Source: Bartonella schoenbuchensis R1 (lineage in GTDB: Bacteria; Pseudomonadota; Alphaproteobacteria; Rhizobiales; Rhizobiaceae). Taken from it: a DNA stretch of 64,000 bases. Below are positions 18,627 to 29,284 of this stretch, in pieces. Position 1 is the stretch's first letter. Each line of letters begins with the position of its first letter. The notes below the pieces were generated by a model. The model did not search any database. It was given only the letters and a program-made list of their open reading frames with translations, and had not been told where the DNA came from. Both the position numbers and the translations under genes were made by a program. Where the stretch lies: NCBI RefSeq assembly GCF_002022685.1, contig NZ_CP019789.1, positions 682,001 through 746,000 of the forward strand, in the 5' to 3' direction.

Positions 18627-21600
18627 TTATTGAATTCGTCCGCTTGCATGGGCAAGTATAGTATAAACTTTTCCGGTATCTGAAATTAAATATTGTCGTG
18701 CTGTATGGGTATTTCCAGAACTACGGGATACATCACGTAATAGTTTTTCAAAATCTGCAATGTATTGATTGACGGAGTCTCTAAAATTAATATCACTGAT
18801 ATATTTTTGCTTAATTATTTCAAATATCATTTTCCCATTCGAAGTATAAAGCTGCTCAGGTATGATATTTTTTTGTCCACGCCGATAATGATTCCATAAC
18901 TCAACAATGGCATTGTGATTAATAGCTTTTAAAATACTCGTTGCTAATGAATTAAGAGATCCATTCGCAGGATGAGATTTTGTTTGTACCGATGAAGGAA
19001 TTGGACTGTTATTGGTACTTTCAGACTGTGTTTTTTCACACGAAGCTCCTGCCAACAGATCTGATACCCATCTGTTTTGGTTTGGTTTGCTTTGTTCTTG
19101 CGACCAAATAGGCTTTGGTGGCACTATCTTCTTTGTAGTTTCAGAAGAAGTACTATTGACCCTATTTGATGTTAATGATGTAGGCGCGGCTGACATCAAT
19201 TGCTCTTTTTCGCTATTTTTGTCATCGTTTTGTATAACATTTGCCAAGTCCTTTAACGCTGTAATTTGTTCATTCAGAGTGTAACGGACTGTTTGCATTG
19301 TTTCTTTTGTTTGTGCTGGTAGTTTTTGAATATTCTCATTAATGTCATTATTAACTTTTAAAAGTTCTAAACGAATTTCATCAGCTGATTTGCGTATGTC
19401 TTCTGCAGCTCCTGAAAAACGCACTGAAACTTCATTAGTAAGTTGATTAAGCGTCTGTTCCAGTAATTGCGTAGAATTACGTGTATTTTCATCAGTGCGT
19501 TTAAATGCTGAACTGAGAGCATCTTCATAATGTCTGATAAGTTGATTAATCTCATTAGACTTTGAAATAAGAGTATTGCTCAATGTAGATAGCGCATTTC
19601 GCTTTTCTTCGAGTGTCACACCCAGTGTGTTTTCTGATTGTTCAAGCATATGAATGGTGTCAGAAAGTGTTTGAGTGTGTTCACTGAAATTTGTTGTTAT
19701 ATGACTAATTTTATCAAATGTATTTTGCATAAATCCTTGCAGAGCTTCCATATTATTATGGAGTGTTTGACCTGAAATTGATAAATGCTCTGCTGCTTGG
19801 TTAGTATTTTGGAAGAAATTATTTGTTGTTTCATTAAACTGAGTATCAATATTTTGAACTGTTGACATCAAAATATTACTATTTTCGTGAATACTATAAA
19901 TTGATTGATTTAATTGCTCAAGAATTGCCGAGATATTATTGATAAGGTCTTCCTTCATAGTAGCCATGGTTTGAATAGTTTCAGAATTTGTCTGTGCAAA
20001 AGTATTCATCCATGCTTCATTTTGTGCATAAATTCTTTGTTCAGCATCTTGCGTTGAGAGAGCAAGTTGTTCACTGATGTGCTGTGTTAAATTACCAAAT
20101 GATTCAGCTGTATTTTGTGCAGTTTGATTTAAATAATCTGTTAATTCTGTTAAGTGTTCAACATATCCTGAAACTTGAGAAGTTGTTTGATTATTTACCT
20201 CTTCTAAACGATTACCTACATCAGATAACCGATATCCTAAATTATTTTCGAGCTCCTGCATGGATTGATATAGAACGTTGGAGCGCTCATTAAGTAATTG
20301 TTCAATGGCTGTTGTTGAAGAATAAATTGCTTCATTAAACAATGTTTGTGCATTATTACCTGCTATTGTAAATGCTTCTGCAGTATGAGCTGTCTGCTCT
20401 TCTAGAACAGAGAGAATTTTTTCACTGGTATTGTGAATTGTTTGTTCAACGTTTGAGACAATACGATTACCAGATTCAAAAATAATATTTTCCGCTTTTG
20501 CAGTAACATCACTAACAGATGAAACAAATTGGTTACCAGCAGAAAGAATAGAGGTTTCTGATTTTTCTACTTGATCAGCCATTATTAATGCTGCTTGCTG
20601 AGAAGCGTTAACAAGCTTTTCTTGTGCTTTATTTGTTTCATTATCTAATGATGAAAACATTTGTTCACCGGTAGAGGCAAGGATATCAGACGCTTCCATA
20701 AGCTTGTCATGTAAACTACCTGTAACCGTATTAACGGAATTTTCTAATGTACCGCATATATTATCTACGCTTGTTTCTAGCGCTTGTTGGACTGCTTGGG
20801 CATGTTCATTATTGAGAGCAATAGATGTTTTTAAGGTGTCAGAGCGTTCCTCAAATACAGATGTTTGTTCCTTAATAGTTTCACATATTTGGCCCATTTT
20901 TTCAGATAATTTTTCTTCTAACGTAGTTACACGTTCAAAGATTTGACCTGCTTTATTTTCTAGATTTTCATCGAACGACTCTATACGATTTTCAAAGGTT
21001 TCAAACAATGTCTCATTAGATTGAGAGAGAGTATCCTTTAAAGTTTCAGTATGACTTTCAAGGTTTTTGATGTGGTCTTGGACAGTTTCGGTGATAGTTT
21101 TATTGTTACTGTCAATAATATTTTCAACCAAGTCCATTTGCTGTTTTAAGGCTGTATCAATGTGTATATCACTTTTTGCAATGATATTATGGATTGTTTC
21201 CATACGTTGCTCGATCGTGCGAGTTTGATCTGCAAGAACTTCGTTAAGAGAAAAACTATTGGTAGCCAAAGAATCGCGCAAAGCTTCAGCACGTATGTCA
21301 ATATTTTTAGCCTGCATTTCTAAGGCATCTTGAGTTGTTTTGCAGCTTTGCGTAATAGTTTCTTGCAGTTTTTCTGTGCAGTGAGCTATAGCGGAAAGAT
21401 GATTTTCTGCGCGCTGATCAATGATTTGAATATTATCAGTTAAAGTTTTTTCAATAGATGAAACATTTTGGGTTAACTCATCAATTTGATTTTTCAATGT
21501 ATCAGCAATTTTATCCTTTTCGCTGGTGAGCATATTTTCCATTATATCTCTTTGATCAGCAATTTGTAATTTAAAGTCTTGTGAACGTTCCTTTATAATA

Positions 21601-23321
21601 TCAACAATTGCATCATCAACATTTTGGATTTCTTCTCTCAAAAGTTTTTTGCTTTCGTCAATTGCGGAAAGAACATTATCACGACCGTTTGTAAATACAT
21701 TGGCAATATCAGCAGTTCTTTCTTGAAGATTTGCATTAATTTGCAAGGTATGAGCTTCCAAAAATCCACCAAGTTTTTCAACGTTATCTTCTAAGGTTTG
21801 ACTACGAGAAATAAAGGATTCAATAATAGAATCACCATGCTCTTTAAGAGATAAATCAGCATTTGCCAAACGGTTTTCAAAAGCTTCAAGTGCTTGTGCG
21901 GTGATATTATCGAATGTAGAAGAGATTTTATAAGCCTGTTCGTCAAGCTGTATGATTTTTTCATCCAGATTCTGCAGTGATTGATTATGGCGATCAACAA
22001 TTACTGTATCGACAGTTTTAAATTTTTCATCAATACTGGAGAGGGTTTGATCTGTTGCAGCTTGTATGTTCTCTGCAATTTTAGCAATATGCATTTCAGC
22101 TTTAGCAGTTGTTTCATTAAAGGTTTTTTCTAATTGCTTTTCATTATTATCAAAGCGTTCTGAAAAACCATCAAAGTTCTTTCCTAATTCATCGAAAAAC
22201 TCTGTGTTCTTTTGCTGAATGTGTACCGTTGTTTCGTTAAATTTTTCAACAAGCTGTTTTGTTATACCATCTCCTGCATAGGAAAGTTTCGTAACAAGAT
22301 CTTCACCCTGTTTCTCTAAAGTTTGAGAAAGAGTTTGCGTAAGTTTGTCAATATTGGTTGAAATTTTAGACGCAACCAAATCAAACTCACCACTCAGCTG
22401 TTCTTGTGTTCCTTTAATTGTTGACTGTACGCGGTTGGCATGATTCAAAATTGCCATGCGTTCATTATTTAATTCTTCTATTAATTTGTGAATCCGCGAT
22501 TCATTTTCTGCATAAGCCTGTTCAAGGTTATGAACTTCACTTTGTATAATAGCTTCAAGTTCAACAGCACGCCCAAGAGTACGCTCAATTCCTTCATTCA
22601 TTGCAGCTACTTCTTTACGAATGGTCTCTCCTATAGCAATAGCTTGCTTTTCAGATATGTGCTGCGGTTCGTTAAGTTGTTGTGCTGCATGTGTTATAAG
22701 AACAGCAATATTGCGTAGTTCAGTCGAACGTTTTGTCAACTGAGCAAAACCCCAAGACATGAGAATAGGAATCATAGTCCCTGCAGTTACAGCGAGCCCA
22801 GTAGGAGATGTAATAAAGGCAGTAATGTTCGCTAAAGAGTTTAATCCAGCAGGAGCTAATTTATGGGCAATAAAAGCACCCCCTGTTGCCCACAAAGCAC
22901 TAAGTGCTGTTGTACTCCAATAAATCCGAGAGATAGAATTTTGTTTTAATGGCCCTAAATTTAAAGGCTCTATTATGTCGTCATTAGCGGGGAGAGGCTT
23001 TGTAGCTAATAACGTGTCATGCACAGTTCCACCGGAAAGCTCATCTGTAGGTTTTTGTCCAAAAAGTTGTTCAGCAACAGATTCATCAATAACAACATCA
23101 TCATGAACATTAGAGGTAAGAGTAGAAGCATTGTTTTCAGAAAGAAGTTCTTCTTCTGCTGTTGCAATTTTTTGAATCAAATCATCCTCATGAATAGGAT
23201 TTGAAGGATCATTTGATGATACTGCTTCAATTATCGAATCATCAAGGTTAAAGTCCATTGCTTTTTCGAGAGCTTCTTCAAATTCGACTTCAAATGCTTG
23301 TAATTTGGTTCTACGTGCCAT
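18627..23321 (-). CDS. giant membrane-anchored coiled-coil protein, GPR/RgsE-like
   Basis: A 1564-residue protein. Residues 1-125 are acidic and soluble; two hydrophobic segments follow (about 128-152 and 160-195, ending near SWGFAQL). From about 200 to 1400 runs heptad-rich helix with many Gln/Asn/Glu/Thr and recurring apolipoprotein-like amphipathic units. A Pro/Ser linker precedes a conserved-looking C-terminal domain (about 1440-1564) ending DTGKVYTILAHASGR. This architecture fits the Rhizobiales growth-pole ring protein GPR of Agrobacterium, RgsE of Sinorhizobium, which organises polar growth; the assignment is by architecture and memory. ATG follows GAGGCGAG. Monocistronic with its own terminator. 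Confidence 0.75.
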   Translation of the reverse strand: MARRTKLQAFEVEFEEALEKAMDFNLDDSIIEAVSSNDPSNPIHEDDLIQKIATAEEELLSENNASTLTSNVHDDVVIDESVAEQLFGQKPTDELSGGTVHDTLLATKPLPANDDIIEPLNLGPLKQNSISRIYWSTTALSALWATGGAFIAHKLAPAGLNSLANITAFITSPTGLAVTAGTMIPILMSWGFAQLTKRSTELRNIAVLITHAAQQLNEPQHISEKQAIAIGETIRKEVAAMNEGIERTLGRAVELEAIIQSEVHNLEQAYAENESRIHKLIEELNNERMAILNHANRVQSTIKGTQEQLSGEFDLVASKISTNIDKLTQTLSQTLEKQGEDLVTKLSYAGDGITKQLVEKFNETTVHIQQKNTEFFDELGKNFDGFSERFDNNEKQLEKTFNETTAKAEMHIAKIAENIQAATDQTLSSIDEKFKTVDTVIVDRHNQSLQNLDEKIIQLDEQAYKISSTFDNITAQALEAFENRLANADLSLKEHGDSIIESFISRSQTLEDNVEKLGGFLEAHTLQINANLQERTADIANVFTNGRDNVLSAIDESKKLLREEIQNVDDAIVDIIKERSQDFKLQIADQRDIMENMLTSEKDKIADTLKNQIDELTQNVSSIEKTLTDNIQIIDQRAENHLSAIAHCTEKLQETITQSCKTTQDALEMQAKNIDIRAEALRDSLATNSFSLNEVLADQTRTIEQRMETIHNIIAKSDIHIDTALKQQMDLVENIIDSNNKTITETVQDHIKNLESHTETLKDTLSQSNETLFETFENRIESFDENLENKAGQIFERVTTLEEKLSEKMGQICETIKEQTSVFEERSDTLKTSIALNNEHAQAVQQALETSVDNICGTLENSVNTVTGSLHDKLMEASDILASTGEQMFSSLDNETNKAQEKLVNASQQAALIMADQVEKSETSILSAGNQFVSSVSDVTAKAENIIFESGNRIVSNVEQTIHNTSEKILSVLEEQTAHTAEAFTIAGNNAQTLFNEAIYSSTTAIEQLLNERSNVLYQSMQELENNLGYRLSDVGNRLEEVNNQTTSQVSGYVEHLTELTDYLNQTAQNTAESFGNLTQHISEQLALSTQDAEQRIYAQNEAWMNTFAQTNSETIQTMATMKEDLINNISAILEQLNQSIYSIHENSNILMSTVQNIDTQFNETTNNFFQNTNQAAEHLSISGQTLHNNMEALQGFMQNTFDKISHITTNFSEHTQTLSDTIHMLEQSENTLGVTLEEKRNALSTLSNTLISKSNEINQLIRHYEDALSSAFKRTDENTRNSTQLLEQTLNQLTNEVSVRFSGAAEDIRKSADEIRLELLKVNNDINENIQKLPAQTKETMQTVRYTLNEQITALKDLANVIQNDDKNSEKEQLMSAAPTSLTSNRVNSTSSETTKKIVPPKPIWSQEQSKPNQNRWVSDLLAGASCEKTQSESTNNSPIPSSVQTKSHPANGSLNSLATSILKAINHNAIVELWNHYRRGQKNIIPEQLYTSNGKMIFEIIKQKYISDINFRDSVNQYIADFEKLLRDVSRSSGNTHTARQYLISDTGKVYTILAHASGRIQ

Positions 23322-24478
23322 ACTCGCCTCATACTTTTACAGATGGAAAAGAAATACGCCCCTTTCCAGTTACTTCTAATATATTAGCTGTTAATTATTT
23401 AGAAAGGAATATGTATAAGGTAAAAGTTTTACAACTTATCAAGATAGGGTTAACGCGGATTTTGTTGCTTATTCAAAAATGCTGGAAAATTCATAAAAAA
23501 CAATACAGTAAAAAATTATGTCTGAGATAAAATTTGTTGATTGTTTATTCTAATAACCAATATTATAAGCTTAATATGTTTTGATGGAACAATTGAATAA
23601 GCATTTCAATTACATATGATGCTTTAAAATTTTTGCACAATATGCCAGTTCTTGTAGGCGCATAACCACTCATGTTTAAATTGATGCAAAGTAATTATGC
23701 TATAACAAAATTTAAACAAAATAATTAATTATATAACAAATAATCGGATATGTGTTTTTTTAACACCATGCTAAAGTTATTTCATGGATGAGCAGGGAGT
23801 GAGCTGCGTTGAACAATAAAAACATATACATTATAATAGAAACAAATAAACAGCCTATAATAGCGATAAGTTAGTTGAATATATTTAAAAAATAGATGAA
23901 AAATTAATGGGGTAAATACGAGACCAAAGCATTGCATTTTTAGCTGTTTTATCCATTCCAATATAGCATGTGCAATAATCTATGTTGGGTTTGTCATGTT
24001 ATTTAAAGGCATTTTTCCACGCCATTATAGATTTTGTTACTATAGTTGCAAAATTTGCTAATAATAACAAAACTGAATTTGATGATCTAATCCTCTGCAA
24101 GAAGGCGCCTCTTTGTTATGCCTTTAAATTATAGTATATTGTTGATATTCGGTATTTTTGTATTGAATGGACACTCAAGCCTAGTCAGTAGATATATGAC
24201 GAATACTATTATGTAGAAAATATTATATATGTTGATGCCTTTTGTACAAAAAATTGTTTTTAGACATAGTAATCAGTAAAAAACGGAAGTTTAAAAATTT
24301 TATATTTGATTTCTGATCTTATTAATTGTGCTGTTCATTACTTACACGTAATAGATTATTTTTCCAATATTAAGCGCAATTTTTCCGGATTTTTAATGCT
24401 GATACGTTGACAATTTGTTATTTTTTAGTCGATATGAAACAGTGGATATTTTTACGATTCGCAGCAAAGGTGTAAAAT
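23322..24478. other. gene-free AT-rich region upstream of hfq
   Basis: About 1.15 kb between divergent genes with no supported coding frame. Open frames here lack ribosome sites and coding texture. The hfq promoter must lie near its end but is not assigned. Confidence 0.5.
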
Positions 24479-24718
24479 ATGGTAGAACGATCACAACACC
24501 TGCAAGATGTATTTTTAAATACAGTTCGTAAGCAAAAAATTTCTCTTACAATTTTTCTTGTGAATGGTGTTAAGTTGACAGGTGTTGTAACGTCATTTGA
24601 TAATTTTTGTGTTCTTTTGCGCCGAGATGGGCATGCGCAATTGGTTTATAAACACGCTATTTCGACGATTATGCCGGGTCAATCTGTACAAAAGTTTGAA
24701 GGTGAGGGGGCTGAATAG
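24479..24718 (+). CDS. hfq: RNA chaperone Hfq
   Basis: Sm-like hexameric RNA chaperone that pairs small RNAs with mRNAs. The 79-residue protein has the Sm1 motif ([23 protein letters not shown]) and the Sm2 signature [11 protein letters not shown], with the proximal-site YKHA. ATG is preceded by GCAAAGGTG. hflX follows 56 bases downstream in the same direction, the classical hfq-hflX pairing. Confidence 0.97.
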   Translation: MVERSQHLQDVFLNTVRKQKISLTIFLVNGVKLTGVVTSFDNFCVLLRRDGHAQLVYKHAISTIMPGQSVQKFEGEGAE

Positions 24719-24774
24719 ATAGGGCTGTTATCTTTAAATCTTTTGCTCTTTTTCTTCTATTACCTTGAATTGTT

Positions 24775-26135
24775 ATGATGGATACAAATAAAAGATCTGG
24801 GAAATTGATTTCACAGGTTGCAGAGCAGGTACGCGCTGTTATTTTTTTACCGTTTTTCCCCGTAAACAAGAATGAAAAAGTTTTAAGTGAGCACTCAATA
24901 GATTCTCGGATAAAAGAAGCATTAGGATTAGCGCGTGCTATTGAGTTAGATATTGTCCATTATGAAACCATTAATATTAGCACACCACACCCTTCGACTT
25001 TGTTTGGGGTAGGCAAAGTGGATGCATTTGCTGATTATATAAGTGAGCATCATATTGCGCTTGCAATTATAGATCATGTTCTCACACCAGTGCAGCAACG
25101 TAATTTGGAAAAATTATGGAGTTGCAAGGTTATTGATAGAACGGCTTTGATCCTTGAAATTTTTGGTCGTCGTGCACGAACAAAAGAGGGAAAATTGCAA
25201 GTCGAATTGGCACATTTATCTTATCAAAAAAGCAGGCTTGTCCGAAGTTGGACACACTTGGAAAGACAACGCGGTGGTAGTGGTTTTTTGGGAGGGCCTG
25301 GTGAAACTCAAATTGAAACAGATAGACGCCTTCTGCAAGATAAAATCACTCGTATTCGTCGTGAATTAGAAAATGTTGTTAAAACACGTGCTCTTCATCG
25401 AGCTAAAAGAAAAAAGACGTCTCATCCTGTTGTTGCTTTAGTAGGATATACTAATGCGGGAAAATCAACACTTTTTAACCGCTTAAGTGATGCAGGTGTA
25501 TTAACAAAGGATATGTTGTTTGCAACGCTTGATCCAACTTTACGCAAAGTTATTCTTCCTCATGGGCAAACTATTTTTTATCTGATACTGTAGGTTTTAT
25601 CTCTAATTTACCAACACATTTGATTGCAGCTTTTAGAGCAACTCTCGAGGAGGTAATTGAAGCTGATTTAATTATCCACGTAAAAGATATATCAGATCCT
25701 GATCATCGTGCTCAGGCTCAGGATGTATTAGAAATACTTTCAAGTTTAGGTGTTGATATTGGTAATACAGATCGTATCGTGGAAGTTTGGAATAAAGCTG
25801 ATATGTTGGATGAGCATACATTGAATGTTTTGCAAACAAGTGCAAGAACATTGTTAAATCCTGCATTAATGATATCGGCCCTCACTGGGGAGGGACTAAA
25901 TCAATTGTTAATAACAATTGAAAGGCGGCTTTCTGGAGAAATGCAGAGCGTTAAATTGGTTTTAAAGCCTGATGAAATGCAGCTTATTGATTGGTTTTAT
26001 AAAAATTCTGGTAAGATAGAACAGGAAAATCATGATGATGGTTCTGTTACTATCCGAGCACTTCTTACTTGTGAAGCAAAGAAACGGTTAGATCATCTTC
26101 AAAAAATATGTATAAACACTTCTTTTAAGCTATGA
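24775..26135 (+). CDS. hflX: GTPase HflX, frame interrupted by one missing base
   Basis: Ribosome-associated GTPase that splits stalled ribosomes. The first part (to 25593) holds the N-terminal HflX domain ([14 protein letters not shown]), [15 protein letters not shown], and G1 GYTNAGKS. The frame breaks at a T6 run (25574-25579); seven T would restore FLSDTVGF (G3) and join the second part, with G4 NKAD and the C-terminal domain. Repaired length is about 453 residues, normal for the family. The second part has no start of its own. Either a sequencing undercount or a real pseudogene; see the note on homopolymers. Confidence 0.9.
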
Positions 26136-26274
26136 CCTCAGCAAAACTTCTTTTATCTTTACGTTTTTCTAATCCAAAATAACATAGCTTTAAATAATAT
26201 AGCTTTGAGTTAAGAGGATAGTTACTCCTTTCTCTTAAATAGAAAACGTGAAATATTTTGTTGGTTGAAATAAG

Positions 26275-28037
26275 ATGAATTTTGAGCGTGATAAAAGATT
26301 GTTAATGCGCATAATATCGCAAAACGCTTTAATTGTTTTTTTCTCGGCAATGTTATGCGTATTTTTGATTTGGTTATATTATTTTGTTCAGCCACGGTCC
26401 TATCAAGCGACCTTAACATTTACGTTGTCTGATTCTGTTGGAATCTCATTACCAAGTGATGAACAAGATAGTATTGTTGCATTACTATTTGCCCAACCTA
26501 TCTTTTTTAATAATTCAAATACACAAAGATTTTTTCCTTATGATGTACATAAGAAAAAGCTTCATGAAAATATTCGGTTTTCTCGTGATGATGATCTGAT
26601 CAAGCTTGCTTTTGAAGCAAAAACTGCTGAAGAAGCTCAAAAAGGGTTAGAAAGTTGGTTTTCTGCTTTTTCAGATACAGTCATTAAACGAAATCAAAAA
26701 TTATTGTCGATAGAAAAAAAAGCTGATCAACAATATGACAATACTGCAATATTAAATATACTTCAGACATTTCGCTCATCTACTAATTCTTCCATTCACC
26801 ATGAAGCAAAACAGGCTGAACTTAATAACCTTTATGCAAAATTAACGGATGCAACTTTAAGGCGTATTCATTTAACAATTTTAAATTCGACCATAAAAAT
26901 GATGCGTAAAAATGGTCAGTCTTTATTGTCTTTGTCATTTATTGCAAATAATCCAGCTATTGTTGCATTAGAAGCTAAAATTAATCTTTTGGAAACACAG
27001 AAAGCTCATATGGCTGCCCAATTAGGTTGGGAACATCCTCAAATCAAAGCGATGATTGCGGAATCAAAAGCACTTTCTACCCAGTTAGAAGATAAAATTT
27101 TGCAGATTACTAATCAAATTCATTCAGATGAGACTGTTGCAAAAAATTTTGAAATACAACTAAGAGAAAAAATTAGAATTTTTGTAAAGGATCAATCTCA
27201 GTCTTTCAATCAAATGTTAAATGAACTGGAAAATAAAGTAAAAGTAGTAATAGATGAGCAAAATAAAGAGATGAACCTTCATACTCCTTTATTACAAAAT
27301 GCAAAGATTCGCATAATTGTTCCAATAGCAGTAGCTCCTGTTTCTTTTATGGCTCTTTATGGCAAAAGTGTTCTTGTGAGTATATTAGCAAGTTTGATAG
27401 CTTTTTTAGTGGGGTTATTATTATTTCAAAGATATTCTGGAACAAGAAAAACTCAATCGGCAGAAGATTTAGAAAGCAGTAGAAATGCTTTACTGCTTAA
27501 AGTGATAGAAAATTCTGAAACTTTTATGACAATAGAAGGATTATCGGTTTTTTTAAAATTACATTCTTCGATGGTTGTTTCAATAATTGGGGCACAGGCT
27601 GCTCGGATGGCGGCAAAATTATCTCTTCATCTTGTAAAAGAGAAAAAAACAGTTTTGTTGGTAGATGTTTCTGGTCAACAAATAGAAAAAATAATTGGCC
27701 CACATCGAGGATTGAGTGATGTATTAACTGGCGATGCGCAGTTACAAGATGTTATTTATCGCGATTACGATACGGGAGTTGATATTCTTCCACAAGGGTT
27801 GGCGAGTGCTGTTCGTGCTCAGGATTTTTCAAATGATATTCCCCGTTTATTAGAAGAATTTAAAAAAATTATGATTTAATCATTTTAGAAATAACTAGCG
27901 AACCCAAATACGGGTCTGAGCAAATTGCGCAATCGACAGATTATTATATTTGTAATGCTGCTCTTGATAAATATAACTGGATAGTGCAGATGATATCCAG
28001 ATTTCCAAAAACTGTTTGTCGTGTGAATTCGTATTGA
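26275..28037 (+). CDS. ExoP/Wzz-like polysaccharide co-polymerase with degenerate kinase domain
   Basis: Inner-membrane protein of the polysaccharide chain-length/BY-kinase type. One membrane segment at about residues 16-37, a long helical periplasmic region, a second segment at about 362-385, then a cytoplasmic Rossmann-type domain. The expected Walker A GKST is absent (SIIGAQAARMAAK), while the LLVDVSG, GLSDVLTG and LPQG segments remain. The frame ends early at an A7 run (27862-27868); eight A restore a Walker-B-like NYDLIILEI and carry it to 28037 (about 587 residues). No tyrosine-rich tail seen. Probably surface polysaccharide export; substrate unknown. Confidence 0.7.
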
Positions 28038-28186
28038 ACATTGGCAAAACAGGCACGGTAATCACGTATTGTGGCAAAAGCACTTTCTTTTTGCATAGTA
28101 TTGGTGAATCTTATAAAAACAATTGAGATTTAATTTTTAGATTTAAGAAATATTTGCAGTTGAAGACAAACTAAAGGAAACCCAAA

Positions 28187-29263
28187 ATGGCAATAGAGAA
28201 ATTGAATGATGTAGCTTTGACATCGCTGCAAAAACAAAATCGGAAACAGATTCAAGTGTGGCTTTATGCCATTTTATTGCTTTGTTTGGCAATTGTTTTA
28301 GTGGGAGGAGCTACCCGTTTGACGGGGTCAGGATTATCTATAACTGAATGGAAGCCAATTCATGGTGTAATTCCACCTATAGGTATAGATCAGTGGCAGG
28401 AAGAATTTTTGAAATATCAACAGATAGCGCAATATAAGTTGCTTAATCGCGATATGACATTAGGTGCATTTAAGGTTATTTTCTGGTGGGAGTGGGGGCA
28501 TCGTGTTCTTGGTCGTCTTGTCGGTCTTGTAGCTTTATTGGGCTTGATTTGGTTTTGGATTACCAAACGTATTGAAAGAGGTATTTTGTGCCAACTTATT
28601 GTTGTGCCAATTCTTATCGCTGTTCAAGGTGTTATTGGTTGGTGGATGGTAGCATCAGGGCTTGGTCAAAGCAATCTGACAAGTGTCAGTCAATATCGTC
28701 TGGCAATTCATCTCATGGCAGCATGTTTTGTTATTGTTTTTGTCACTTATTTGTCTCGAGGTCTTACAGAATGTACAGAAAAACCAGCAACGCAGGCTGT
28801 TCAGCGTTTTGCAGGTTGGCTTGTTTTTCTTGTTTTAATTGAGATTTATTTTGGTGCTTTGGTTGCAGGCCTTCATGCAGGTAAAGTCTATAATACATGG
28901 CCATTGATGGATGGGCAGATTATTCCTGACGGTTTACTGAATTATGATCCAATTTGGATTAATTTATTTGAAAATCCTTTGACAGTTCAATTTGTTCACC
29001 GTTGTTTTGCTTACTTTTTATTTATTATAGCGCTTGTTCATGCTTTCTATGTACGAAAAAACATTCCACATTCAGCGCATGCTCGTCGTGCGTTTTTTTT
29101 ATGCATTGCCATAGTTGTTCAAGCGCTTTTTGGCATTGTTACCTTATTAAATGAAGTACCCCTAGGTTGGGGAGTTCTTCATCAAGGTGTTGCGTTAGTT
29201 ATATTGTATTTTTCAGTTGTACATTGGCGAGCAACAAAGGGAGCATATCGCGTTATTGAATAA
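28187..29263 (+). CDS. ctaA: heme A synthase (COX15/CtaA type 2)
   Basis: Converts heme O to heme A for cytochrome aa3 oxidase in the inner membrane. The 358-residue protein has about eight membrane segments and the conserved histidines in WGHRVLGRLVG, RLAIHLMAA, FVHRCFAY and LHQGVAL. The N-terminal ALGGATRLTGSGLS-type motif reads VGGATRLTGSGLSI followed by EWKPI, diagnostic of the family. Start ATG follows CTAAAGGAAACCC. Convergent with argC, with no clear terminator between. Confidence 0.95.
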   Translation: MAIEKLNDVALTSLQKQNRKQIQVWLYAILLLCLAIVLVGGATRLTGSGLSITEWKPIHGVIPPIGIDQWQEEFLKYQQIAQYKLLNRDMTLGAFKVIFWWEWGHRVLGRLVGLVALLGLIWFWITKRIERGILCQLIVVPILIAVQGVIGWWMVASGLGQSNLTSVSQYRLAIHLMAACFVIVFVTYLSRGLTECTEKPATQAVQRFAGWLVFLVLIEIYFGALVAGLHAGKVYNTWPLMDGQIIPDGLLNYDPIWINLFENPLTVQFVHRCFAYFLFIIALVHAFYVRKNIPHSAHARRAFFLCIAIVVQALFGIVTLLNEVPLGWGVLHQGVALVILYFSVVHWRATKGAYRVIE

Positions 29264-29284
29264 AGATCTGCAATCAGAAAAAGG

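Noticed and set aside
23258-23530. 90-residue plus-strand ORF at the start of the giant gene
   Set aside because: Overlaps the N-terminus of a convincing gene on the other strand and has no features.
25620-26135. 171-residue ORF as a separate GTPase gene
   Set aside because: It starts inside the HflX G domain and lacks G1; it is the C-terminal half of hflX after a one-base shortfall.
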